Of a DNA stretch of 64,000 nucleotides, positions 23,221-33,943 are shown piece by piece. Each line of letters starts with the position of its first letter. The stretch's first letter is position 1. The DNA is from Armigeres subalbatus (lineage: Eukaryota > Arthropoda > Insecta > Diptera > Culicidae): NCBI RefSeq assembly GCF_024139115.2, contig NC_085140.1, positions 335,731,099-335,795,098 of the forward strand. Reading direction: 5' to 3'. The translations under genes and the position numbers were made by a program. A model generated the notes under the pieces. The model was not told where the DNA came from. It did not search any database and saw only the letters and a list, made by a program, of their open reading frames with translations.

Positions 23221-23590
23221 CATAAAGACCTTTTTGGAGGACACCATCCTCAAAAATGGCCGAAATAAAGGAGTAATAAGCAGAATCAGAAGTGGCGTGA
23301 AACCAAACACAAATATATTTATATGCAACGTTTGGTCTTCGCCCGCGATGTAAGCGTTCGTGGCAAAGTAAGGATTGTGATGTCCCCGACTGAAAGCCAG
23401 TCGAGTGGCTTCAGCGATCAACGAGTCATGTTAATTCCACGGTTAGAGACTCAAAGTCCATCCAGCTGGAAACAACTATTCGACTTCTTGATTCAGTTGG
23501 CCTCCGAGCAGTTTGCTCAATGTTAATAAAACGACTTAAATTATTATGGAAAATACTATCAATTTCGAATAGCTACGTAGTCCTACGTCA

Positions 23591-23800
23591 CCTTTGCGTA
23601 CAACCCGGTTGGGCTGCACCTTTGAGTTTTTTAAACTACAAGGTAGTGATCCGAGTCAAGGACCTCTGAAGGACCTTACATCTATAATATCCGAGAAATA
23701 TTGTCCGTCGACCAGCACGTGGTCTATCTGTGAGCAAGTGTCTCCACTCAGATGTTGCCAGGTGTGTTTGCGGTACTGCTGATAGCTCAAAAGCACTGTA
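23591..23800 (-). pseudogene. RTE-like LINE, end of the endonuclease domain
   Basis: The minus strand reads TWQHLSGDTCSQIDHVLVDG, then QYFSDIIDVRSFRGP and, after a one-base shift, LDSDHYLV. IDHVL and SDHYLV are the last two catalytic blocks of the APE-like endonuclease of RTE-type LINEs. It lies upstream, on the minus strand, of the linker at 21603 and is separated from it only by the 2-kb TIR element. The longer minus frame 23636-23986 overlaps this in another phase. Confidence 0.7.
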
Positions 23801-25218
23801 AGATATTCCCCACTCCGAAGACTTCACAGATAGAAAAAGTTGTTTAAATTTACACAAAGTTAAATGCACATAAAGGGAATGCCAAAAAGAGCGTAATTTT
23901 AAACGATATTTTCGCTTGAATGTATGCAATTTGTATAGCATTATAACACTATTTAAGTGGCATAATGCTATAAAAACTGCATGCATTTAGGGCAAAAGTG
24001 AAGGAAAAGATTCATGTATGCTCAGAATAGTGTAATTTTCCGCGTTTGTATTTTTTACGCGCCGATTAGTTTTCATTATTTTTTTCTGTGTTGAATTATT
24101 CATATGCCACATACCCTCACGCTTCCTCGAGGAAAATCTTAGCTATATGACCAGTCTTCCTTAACCAAAAGACCAAAATAAAAAAAGAATCGCAAGTGCG
24201 GCATCGAAGAGGGTAGAAATGAAATATGGGATTTATTAAGGTGATGAAAATGAAAAATCGAGAGCTAAGGCAAAATGTGTGCGTCTATCGTAAATAATGT
24301 ATTTCTAATTCGCTGGTGCGGATCCAGACGAAAAAATGCCACCACATTATGCCTCGGATCGGATAATGTGCAGCAGCGTGCAGTGGGGGAGAAAAATGAA
24401 AGACATAAAGCAACCTCCAGAAGTTGTTTATTATTGATGAAAAGCCAAATGTTCCATTTAGACGCCTGTTTGATGGGAGGTTTATTCCCGTTGAAATGGG
24501 AAGGTCATAATCCACACCGGCAGGGATCTCCCATCGATGGCTGGGAGGGCATGATACCATCAAAGTGCGTATTGAGTTTGAGCCTCAGCCAATAGCTGGG
24601 AAATTATCCGGAAGAATAAACTTCCAGAGAAAATTGCTAAAATTGCGAGTGGAAATCAAATTTATCCTAACGAACGGGCGAACGGCGCAAAAACGCGTCA
24701 AATTGCTATTTGCATAGAAATGGAAGCCGGTTTACGGAAAATTCGCAATGAATGCCAACTTTTGTCAACGAATCACGCTAAAAGAAGCGCCATTTATCTT
24801 CCCTGGGCTTAGCCCGTCAATTTTGTCTACGCGCTCGCTGATGGAACGTAACTCTTTTGCTTGATTGTATGTTTGCAACCAGCGTCTGTGCAGATACGGC
24901 TGCTGTGCTATCTGCACAGGCAGCAGCGTTAGGGCATTCTTTCAACGACTCCCTCCTTTTAGCGAATCTCAGGTGTTTCAGAAAGGGCTTCGTCGTTGTC
25001 GTCACGCTAAATTGAGCAGTAAAAGCATTCTTCCATCCCTCCTGTGTACTTGTCGTAGCGAATCGATTCCACCGTTTAAGGTAGAACGGTGGAATACGCC
25101 GAAGCGAATCGCCAAACGGTAACAATGACGAGAAAAAATAACGTTGCTGTGACAATCGTAAATGTGGCCTTTCGATTCCATCGGATACGTACAGAGCCAT
25201 TACCCTTCCCTAATGATG
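23801..25218. other. Unassigned, partly GC-richer, apparently low-copy sequence
   Basis: No repeat family is recognised between about 24120 and 25200, and the GC content is higher than in the flanking repeats. Frames at 24275-24595 (+), 24285-24563 (-) and 24817-25200 (-) overlap one another and show no motif. This may be ancestral host DNA into which the repeats inserted. Confidence 0.4.
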
Positions 25219-27515
25219 CACTATGGGGGATCCCCATACAAGCGAGCGGTCAAAAATAAAATTGGACTTTTAAAGTGATTTTCCACTTAGTTTTAGCTGT
25301 GTATGGTCGAAATAGCATGAATATACAATTTCCAACCCCCCCCCCTTTGGGGATCGTCTATGAATTACGTAATTATTTTTTTCATAGGTTCGATTAACGT
25401 GACAAAGCAAACCTATTTGGGAAGTTGAAATTTCGTGCGTTTTCTTAAGGAGAAGGAAGGGGCTGTACAAAAACTAAGTTCAGCAATTTATGGACATTAT
25501 GGCGGCGATCATGTTCAATGACATTAATTTCATGACATTCCGTGATATTTTTTGTTCTCACTCTCATGCCTCACAATTTGTATTTAGAACAATTTGTTTG
25601 ACAAAGTACTAGGATCTGAAGGATCATAAAGCATTAAATGTTAATCAAATAATCAGAATTGAAAATAACTTTTGAAAAAGGGTATTAGCAAATTAGAAAT
25701 CGCAATCCCATGACATTTTTACGTGTACAAGTTATTCAAAAATGAGATTAATATATTCTCAAAAATGTGGACATTCATTGTGGAATGTAAGAATGCTCCA
25801 TTCTTCCGAAAAGCAAAATTCTTTTAATTTAAATAACAACACTATTTGAATTACTTTTGATTTGTTTTCATGATTTCTACAAGTTATATACAGCATCATT
25901 CTTTTTCTGTGTCAAGGTTTAAGTCTTCAATGATATTTTCTTCAATTCCATCAACGATGGAAGATGAGATAAATTCATCTAAAGTATTAGAAGATAAAGA
26001 ACTTTTGAAAATCTTCAAATATTACAAAATTACGCATGGCATAAGAATAACTAAGTGAAAATTTTTTCCAACGTCTCCTCGTTATCCAAATCGAGCTTAA
26101 AATGGATCTGATTCATGTAAGGCACGAAGGAAAATGTCAACATTTGCCTCTCTTGATCATTTTCTTGCATTATGAGTTCTAAATTTCTTCAACTGTTTAT
26201 ATTGACTTTCCGCTGGTTGTTCAGCCAGTGAACCTCAAAGTGTAGATGAGTGAATAAATATTTCCCTACCATTAGCCAGACATTCATGAACACTAGCAGG
26301 AATTTCATACGCTCCGTTCTAACTAAGATATTGTTCGTCTTTACTTTTGCAATAAACATGTCAGAATTATTGATTCCAGGAGATTTATAAATATTTACAT
26401 ATTATGAAATCTCATATTTAGTTCTCCATCAGTAGCTAATGAATAGCTCAGAAAATTAGGTTTAGAGAATGACTCAAACCACTCAAGCCCCAAACGCATT
26501 TCAGCGGAATGGCGACGGAAACAGTAAAATTTGACAGGAAATATATGAGCGAACTGTTAAATCCTTCCGTTACCGTTGTGCTGCATTGCATTGGGGTTTT
26601 ATTCATTTACTCCTTTGAAAAGTTAATTAAATGAGCTCAAATGGTTATAAATAAAGTCGAAGTTATTACCAATAAATGTATTTTGACCATACCCTTTGAG
26701 CGCATAGTTCAGTCTGACCCATTTTCAATAGGAAACGATGGGACTAGATTTCCCGTCGAATGAAACTTGTTGCGAGAAAATCGGACACAAATAAGTGTCT
26801 AAATGGCGATTGCGTTCTTTTGCGCACATACATACAGACGCGCATGCACACACATACAGACATCACCTCAATTCTTCGCGCTGAGTTAGTTGATATATAC
26901 CACTAGGGGTCTCCGGGCCTTCTATAAAACATTCGTTTTTGGAATGAGCATTAACCTTGGAGTACGAGAGAGGCAAAACACGGTCAAAAAACCAATGAAA
27001 AAAAAGTCAGAGTGACTTAACTCTGTTAATAGCACATTCTGGCAAAAAATTCTTTCGAGACATTTTAGTCGAAGCTTTGTCCTTGATGTGTATCATAAAA
27101 GAACCCAGGGATTCCTGAGGAAAAAAGTTCTTCACTATCAAAGTTGAAAATAGCGTCGTTTTTGGAAAAATATTGCTTCCGCATTTTTTCAATTTTTTCA
27201 CAGTGTAACCATTAGTTTTGCACACCATTTAAAAGCTTATACAATAACCTTTGTAATGATGTATTAACATTGAAGAAAAAACATTTAAAAAATATTTCAA
27301 TAAATAGTTGAAAATAAAATATTGTTTTCAGAAAATTTGCTAACTTTTTTACCCATTTCTGACTTTGCCACCTTATATCTTTGGAACTAGTGCACCTAGA
27401 GACTTCAAATTCAGAATTTCTCTTAATTAGTGTATTGACAATGGAGAGAAAATATTTTAAAATAATTCGGAAGACATGACATTTTCGATTAATGACCGCC
27501 CGAAATCCTATAGTG
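25219..27515 (+). mobile_element. CACTAT-ended TIR element, copy 1 (2.3 kb)
   Basis: The ends read CACTATGGGGGATCCCC and, inverted, CACTATAGGATTTCGGGCGG, with a shared GCGGTCA further in. Flanks are tgatg on both sides (25214-25218 and 27516-27520). A 5-bp duplication with CACTATG-type ends would fit Transib; a 2-bp reading would fit CACTA-like elements. A near-identical copy is at 46638. No long frame survives. A minus-strand stretch at 26060-26380 reads as two overlapping, stop-broken frames and may be a coding relic. Confidence 0.8.
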
Positions 27516-29329
27516 TGATGGTTTGTCAGATTTCGAATGCACTGGGAAATATTTTCACATAGCTACTGGAGAAACATCGGACAGCTTCCACTAGCGATTT
27601 AGAAAATGAAACACGCGCCTTTCGCAGCAAACGATGCAGACGGGCAGTTTGAAAATGGCTTCTACGTACTACCAAGGCCACTTGAGACATTTTATTTTTA
27701 TCATCATCAGGCTAATACAAACTATCTAGTTCATTGTTTTTCTCGTTTCCTTTATTAATCGTGTCAGTTTTTTCAGACCCTATTCGTTAAATTTGTAACT
27801 TTTTCCCAAAGAAAAAACCACCAATTCAATAAAGATCGCGAGAGTATTTCGTCCTAGTGTCAATTCACGGAAAACACCGTGATGATACCCCGTTCTACTC
27901 AGTTTTAGTTTATCGCCTCGTAGATCGACAACATCCAAAAACTTAACTCCATCCACTTCGTCAGAGAACCATGGCGATTGGGTTCCGGTGAATGGGTTAA
28001 ACTGCGGATTTGTTTGCATCGTTAGTCGGATTTTTCGGCATCGATTGATCCGGCCACGGTTGTCGCCACGGCACAGTATAGAGACGATGGTGCGTGGTAG
28101 AAAGGGATCCGAACGCATTACAAGAAAAGTTCCCTTTTTTCTACGCAATCGGGAGTGGAAGTAGCCGACGAAGCAACCTTCCCCGAAGACTTATTTTTGC
28201 GTACGAAAGGTAAACGCAAATGTAACGTAAAATCGAAGGTGATAAAGGACAAATCCTTTCACCGGTTTTGGACGCGCAGGGGTAACAAGTGTAACGATGT
28301 CGTCGTTTCGACGTCTTTCAGCAGTCGCAGCATAAGTTGCCTACCACCTGGTGGTGGGCAATAAAATATGTTTCTGTGGGTTTTTATTTGCTTTCGATCG
28401 TGAATAAAACCAAGCTGAAAGCGGTAATAAATAAACCCTGCTGACGGTTTCCGATTTTAGAAGGGATTGATTTTTTATTGCTACTCGTTTTAAGTGGGTA
28501 AATCCTTGCTTGGATACCGTATCTGCTTCATGCTCAGAAGGTCGTGAGTTTAATTCCACCATTTTCATTGGAGTGAGGGGAGGCACCCTCAAACTTATAC
28601 AATTTTTTTATCTCTTCTTATTTTTGAAGGGGTTAAAAAATCAAAAGCAGCAAGAATCAGAATTAACATCAATTTCCTTACCAGATTGTGAAGAGTTTGA
28701 TGCTTACTATTGGACATAACATAAACTTGCTATAAACTCTTCACCGAGTGGAAAATGAGCAAGAGTCAGAGGAGTTTTTTTTTTCATAGAGGCTGATGTT
28801 AGCATCAAAACTCACAATACCGAGTATCCATTACCAACCCCCTTTTGAAAACGAAAACAAAAATCGTTTTGGCTGTAACTTTTTTGTCTTTTTACATTTT
28901 GTTCGCAAATTTCTCCAAAAGAAGTGGCATTTATTCAAGTTACATCCCGACTAGAAGAGCATAACAAAAATTAAACACAATTTTAACATATTGTGATATG
29001 TAAAACTTATATTGATAAAATTTTGTCCATAGTTGGCGTTATCTTTCAAATGTTTCAACAGGATTTTATCATATTATGATATAAAAAATGATGTAGCAAA
29101 GCCTCCCAGCCATAGATATCACAACGCTAATATAATTTGAAGGGGTTGCCTAATTTGTAATGCTCTTAGTAGTTTTTGCACTTGATAGTTTTTTTGTTTC
29201 AAGTGGTGTAATTTTTAAAAAATTGATGTTTTAACAACATCCTGCACCAAGTTTCCAACAAATTTTGTTAAAGAAATTTATTATAACATAATAACATATA
29301 TTTTGTTAAATATCTTGGCTTTCGAAATG
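27516..29329. other. Unassigned DNA with weak open frames
   Basis: The minus frame at 27780-28148 (122 residues) and the plus frame at 28155-28364 are GC-richer than their surroundings but have no motif I know. At 28505-28560 a tRNA-like B-box (gtgagtttaattccacc) suggests a SINE head. From 28850 to 29330 the sequence is AT-rich dispersed-repeat type (gagcataacaaaaattaaac). Confidence 0.35.
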
Positions 29330-29425
29330 GACAAATTGATATGAAATTTGCGAAAAAGAATCCACGTGTCTTGGAGGGACTCTAACCCTCAACCTCCTAC
29401 TCTATAGATGGGTGTGATAACCCCT
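29330..29425 (-). repeat. tRNA-like SINE head, interrupted
   Basis: On the minus strand ggttagagtccctccaag resembles a B-box and tRNA T-arm, preceded by tctatagagtaggaggttg. The minisatellite at 29450 starts just beyond. I read this as a SINE fragment, at low confidence. Confidence 0.35.
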
Positions 29426-29437
29426 ACACAACAAGAG

Positions 29438-29592
29438 GGAATTCCTGGAGGAACTTCCGGAGGAATTCCTGGAGGAACTTTCGGAGGAATTCCTGGAGGA
29501 ACTTCCGGAGGAATTCCTGGAGGAACTTCCGGAGGAATTTCCGAGGGGGATCTTCCGGAGGAATTCCTGGAGGAACATCCGGAGGAATTCCT
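29438..29592 (+). repeat. 24-bp minisatellite (ggaattcctggaggaacttcc)
   Basis: About six head-to-tail units of 24 bp, each combining ggaattcctgg and aggaacttccgg. Because 24 is divisible by three, all frames stay open and give Gly/Pro/Thr-rich or Glu-rich peptides (29408-29815 +, 29389-29659 -). The unit is palindromic in part (GGAATTCC, TTCCGGAA). Confidence 0.9.
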
Positions 29593-30637
29593 CACAGGGG
29601 GTGGCATTGGGCCAAGTACAATAAAGTTCAGCGGTGACGATGACGATGCAACGATTCAATCGTTCATTAAAAATAATTGCCTACATTGCGGCTCTTACCA
29701 ACTATGTATGGCAAATCAACCAAAGGCTTGGCCCAATCTCACCACTTATCAGCGTGCATTGCTCGCTTCTACGAAAAACCAGAACTGCAATATAAATATT
29801 CATAAAATTCGATAAAACAACAACAGATTATCGTAACATGATAACCATGTATCCATCGATCTGAAATATAGTTATGTAATAGATTTGTGGGGCATTACTG
29901 ACACTATTTTCATACGGGTTCGTTCGATCAATAGTTTTACATTCAAATTCCAAGCATTATGGTACGTGCACAATTATTTGTTGGAATTTGTTTTGTGATT
30001 TCCTAGTAGTGAATTTTACTATAATTTCTAACCATTTGAAGTTTTGATCAAAATTCGTAACAGTTTCTGAGATATTAGGAGCTGAAACATTTTTCGTTTT
30101 TGGCCCAATCTTACCCCCTAGGCCCAGTGTCACCCCGAACGACGGTAACTTTAAAAAAAGATCGTAGCGTTTACTTTTGCAGATCTGCATCCAGTAGCTG
30201 AATAATTTTCGGCCAGAGAATCGGGTTCGTTTCAGCTGGCTGAAAGTTCTTTAAATTGTAACCTGGGTAGAAGGAACAATGCGATTACGATAAGTTACAT
30301 TTTCGGATTGGACATTTTCCACTGCTTCCAGTATTTCAGGATGTCGAATTTTTCCTGCCCTGGTGGGTGTTATATTAGGAGCTTTAGGACGAGTTTCAAA
30401 TTTCATTATTTCGGCAAGGAACGCATCACCGGTTGTGTTGCAAGCTGAAGAGTTCAAGTTTTCACCATCTTCGCTGACATCCCAACATATTTTTCTACAT
30501 AATCTTCAGAAGCTGTTTCGAATTCATTTTGGTCAACACATATGTTTCGCTCATTAACTGCCAAGAGCTCATCGATTCGAGCACCAAGTGACAGTAAATA
30601 CTAAATCAAGATAAAATTTTCTACCAAATACTACCAA
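29593..30637. other. Unassigned DNA
   Basis: No gene or clear repeat end found. Frames at 29957-30190 (-), 30251-30457 (-) and 30363-30557 (+) lack motifs. The segment around 30110-30150 (gtcaccccgaacgacggtaac) resembles the terminus of the TA-flanked MITE type at 3586, but no partner end was found. Confidence 0.35.
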
Positions 30638-30651
30638 ATGTTACGCATAAC

Positions 30652-31256
30652 GCTTGAGCTTGAGCTTGATTGACTGCTCGTAGTTGCTACTCCATTATGA
30701 CCAGATCAGCTGATCTTGCACAGGGAACCAACAGATGTTTGCTTGAGACTAGCACACATCTCCAATGTACAATGTACATGTACTGGTGATCTCATTTGTT
30801 AGGTCATACTGGCGCCTGCCACGTCAGAATGCAAGTCAATGTAGATAAGGGGGAGGAAATTATGATGCAATCACTTGCCCACTGCAAGCCGAATATACCT
30901 CTGCACGTGCCACGAGTTCATGCGGAATTTGTTGGAATCTCTGGGTTAGGTTGGGAGAGGCAGAGGTCCGTATTGGTTAACGAGCTGCCAATGTGATAGA
31001 TAGGAGAAGGTAACTGATGGAATTTCTAATTGGATGTAGGAAACGAGCTCTAAATATAGTTCATTTCCAATTCTAGCAGATTACTGTTAGAATACTCAAG
31101 TTGAAGGTATAGGAATAGTAATGGAAACGGTATAGAAGTCCATTCCCAGTTCTAGCGATTGCTAGAACATGAGAAATAAAGAGAAATATACAAAGTAGGA
31201 GAATGGAACGGACCTGGGATTGAACCCACGATCTCCTGCGTATAAGGCAGTTACGC
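30652..31256 (-). mobile_element. tRNA-derived SINE, copy 2
   Basis: The perfect 14-bp repeat atgttacgcataac (30638-30651 and 31257-31270) flanks the element. Its minus-strand head holds a B-box, gggttcaatccca, at about 31212-31224. Its tail, at the left, repeats gcttgagc. The body matches copy 1 at 1344-2297 and shows the site where the MITE is missing. The frames 30796-30996 and 31073-31267 are not genes. Confidence 0.85.
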
Positions 31257-31270
31257 ATGTTACGCATAAC

Positions 31271-31728
31271 GCGAATAAAAATTTATTTGAATGTCTTTTT
31301 TTAATCACTGATTGAAGTAATTGCTGTTTATCATTATCATATATTAGTCATTATCGAAATCAAGCATGCTAACATAGCGGGACTGATATGTGTAAAAATA
31401 CCAAGCGAATATTGTATTTCTCGACACCACAGCTCCGCAAAACTATGTAAATGGTTATGATCGCAAATTCTATTTTCGTTTCTACTAGCTGCATTCTAGA
31501 TATCCTTGATTTTTAATTATGTGCCGTCCCTATTCTAACAGTGTTAAAAAAATGCCAAAACCCAAATGCTTCTGAGAAGGGAAAAAATCACAGTTACGCG
31601 TTACATGGGGGAGGAAGGGGGTGCCAAAAATGTTACTTTTTGTTACGAGGGGGAGGGAGGGGGTCAAAACTCGATTTTTTGCGTTACGTAATTTGTGAAC
31701 AGACCCTAACACATTGCCTTGTTCGCTT
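31271..31728. other. AT-rich DNA with a truncated MITE end
   Basis: At 31595-31708 runs of gaggggg and aaaaatgttac lead to the end gcgttacgtaatttgtgaac, matching the terminus type of the MITE at 1384-1761. The opposite end is missing, so it is a truncated or diverged relative. The rest shows nothing I can name. Confidence 0.5.
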
Positions 31729-31998
31729 ATCCAGTTTTCCGCGAGCGGTAATGGCCGCCAGCGTGCCTGCGGGTTAGTCTCTGATTTGACGTTTCTGGAG
31801 GTCAACTGCACCCACCGCTCCGAGCATTTGGACCAATGTTGCATATAAGAAGGTGCTGATTCGGTGAATTCAAGCCTTCTTATATACCACATTGATCAAA
31901 ATGCTCGAATGGTGGGTGCAGTTGACCTCCAGAAACGTCAAATCAGAGACTAACCCGCAGGCAAGCTGGCGGCCATTACCGCTCGCGGAAAACTGGAT
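31729..31998. repeat. Near-perfect 270-bp hairpin
   Basis: The sequence from atccagttttccgcgagcgg to about 31852 returns inverted from about 31875 to 31998 with few mismatches. The loop is about 22 bp. It is GC-richer than its surroundings. The opposed frames 31530-31892 and 31892-32149 are products of the palindrome. Confidence 0.85.
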
Positions 31999-32830
31999 AG
32001 CTTTCAGCCTTGCTTGGCATATAGTTCTCGTTCTCAAACTGTTGTGTCAGTCCGTTTTAACTGATTTTTTACCCTTCCTTCGGTCTATAATTTTGCTTTG
32101 TATACGTTACGCAGGTGTGTTACGTATTAATGTATTAAAAAATCTTTAAAATTATGAAATAAAATGTATGAAACAAATTCACAAATTCAATATTGAAAAT
32201 ATAATTATAACAAATAATAAAATATGGACATATGCTTATTTTTCGGATATTTTTAATAGAGGAACGTATAGAAGCATGTACAAAAAAAAAATTCTCAGAA
32301 AACCAAAAACGTAAAAATTTAGAGGGATTTCAAAAATTTCATTTGGTGGAATTCATTTGAAGGAAATGTGAGCATCTTTTGAGACACTAATAGATCACTT
32401 TTGTACGTGTATTGTTGCGAATTATGATAGATAGGCAGCTTGACGTACAGTGCGTTGTTATTCATTTTGTTGTCACTCACCAAAGTGGAGTCTGAAAATA
32501 TTTCCTTATGATTAAGGAAGGGAAATCTCACTGCAGGTGAATGTTTTTTTCTTCGTTGATTAAGCGCCCTATCCTCGCCAGCAAAAGATGTTTCATCAGC
32601 GACAACGGCGACATTCTTCCTCTATGGTTTATTACCTCTAATTTCGGAAGACCTTGGCTCTTTGTGTGTTAATTGATTTTTCGAAGAAGTAAAAAGATTG
32701 ATATTGCAAATAATAAAATTCGGATTTGCAGAGTAGAAAACGAGAACATATGCAGCAGGACAGACCACCGTAATGGACAAAAAAGAATAGAAAACAGAAA
32801 TGTCCATCCACAATATTTTAATTTTATCGT
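31999..32830. other. Unassigned AT-rich DNA
   Basis: No recognised feature. If the fragment at 32831 belongs to a spliced gene, this would hold its next intron; I could not identify a following exon. Confidence 0.35.
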
Positions 32831-33485
32831 TTACTTACCGAGATGGTAGATGCAAATCTCGCCGTCGTCATCGGCAACGGACACGTTTATTGCAAAGACG
32901 GACCTTGCATGTCGAGTTCCCGAGTCAACCTTCAGACATATCATACGTCCATTAAATTTGTCGATCATCACCCCACGCATGATATCCGCGGCGCGAGTAA
33001 TTAGTTGTGGCAACGTATTTCGGGTAACATTCAAATTGTATGCTTTCCACAACGGCCCCGCAAGCAACTGCATGCTGCGCCAGTTGGGAAAGCGAATTGT
33101 CATGTTATTTTCCGCCACCACCAATAGTATGCCAGTCAAATTTGTTGTCTATCCGTTTCCACCACCGCTTTAGGTATTAAGAGGACGGCTTCGTCGACGA
33201 TACTCTTCCACGCGCCAAAACAATCTACCCATTCCCATTCGTTAATCCCAGACGACGGGCCACTTCAGGGTGGCACGGAATGCGGAAGGAAAACAGCGGA
33301 ATACTTTCGGTGTTTGATCCACCTTCGATCCGTCCATCCAGCCGGTAACCATCCAGTGAGCTAACTGTTTCAGAAGTCCCTCGGTAGATCCTGCTACAGT
33401 GGATATCGACTAGAAACGAAGTATTTCCGGTAGACCTGGTGCGGCGTTGATGTAATCTTTTGTCGTTACTGTTGAATGATCAGCC
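32831..33485 (-). pseudogene. hAT-like transposase gene remnant
   Basis: On the minus strand the frame 33139-32831 reads IRFPNWRSMQLLAGPLWKAY, then NTLPQLITRAADIM and ICLKVDSGTRHARSVFAINV. The last motif (KVDSxTRHxRSxxxxN) is like the start of the catalytic core in hAT-type transposases of insects; this is a family resemblance from memory. It ends at a splice-donor-like GTAAGT (about 32836). Farther upstream, from 33486, MADHSTVTTKDYINAAPG opens a short frame that soon stops, and in another phase IPCHPEVARRLGLTNGNG can be read. Stops and frame changes make it non-functional. It probably belongs with the SAM-like exon at 33671. Confidence 0.5.
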
Positions 33486-33670
33486 ATTTTTGACTGCAAT
33501 CAAATTGAGTTTGGCGTTCGGGGTGAAATGAACCCGCTTCGTTCTTCATCCGGTTATAACCGGGATTTTTCAATTAAAAAATACGTTGCTTCCGCACATT
33601 CTATGATTCTATGAGATAAGAAAGTAATATCTTAATAAAATTAAATAAGTGTTTAACCATAACAAGCATT

Positions 33671-33943
33671 TCAATTATGTAAATCGAGGCAAGTTACAAT
33701 ATTTTTGATGATCCGTAAAAAAGTAATTACGTACCTGTTCCAGTTAAATCTCGCGGTATGGCGTTTCTGATGGTTCTCCGTTACCATAATCCGAAATATA
33801 AAGTTCATCACCTTCCTCCAGTTCTTCATTATTGGATCGTTCATGTAATCTTTCTGTATTTTCTGGATTGCCTTAATAAGTTTTGATTTGAAACGAAGTC
33901 GTGTGAAGTCCTGTTCGTCAATATCCAGAAAGGTTTCCACGTC
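33671..33943 (-). pseudogene. SAM-like exon of a dead gene, 3' half, cut by a LINE
   Basis: Joined across the LINE at 33944-35278, the minus strand reads FQYEGIEDVETFLDIDEQDF and then RLRFKSKLIKAIQKIQKDY. The pattern resembles the second half of a SAM domain (an acidic turn, then KxKLIKAIQKIQ as helix 5). After a one-base shift an acidic linker, NEELEEGDELYISDYGNGEP, follows and ends near a donor-like GTACGT at about 33738. The frameshift and the LINE insertion make the copy inactive. It may be the upstream part of the transposase-like remnant at 32831-33485. Confidence 0.5.

Larger units (their letters stand above)
21604..23590. mobile_element. 2-kb TIR element bounded by TGACGTAGGACTACGT, with histone-derived interior
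   Basis: Left end TGACGTAGGACTACGT at 21604 and its inverse ending at 23590 define the element. It splits the RTE-like LINE between endonuclease (23591-23800) and linker (21603 down). The interior holds two copies of a block with a histone mRNA 3'-end stem-loop. A related but different element with the same end begins at 46057. No transposase frame is present. Target duplication not clear. Confidence 0.65.

Noticed and set aside
27780..28148. 122-residue frame as a gene
   Set aside because: No recognisable domain, no clear context and no support beyond length; kept only as a note in the stretch entry.
29408..29815. 135-residue Gly/Pro/Thr-rich frame resembling a structural protein
   Set aside because: The repetitive half is the 24-bp minisatellite and the rest has no motif.
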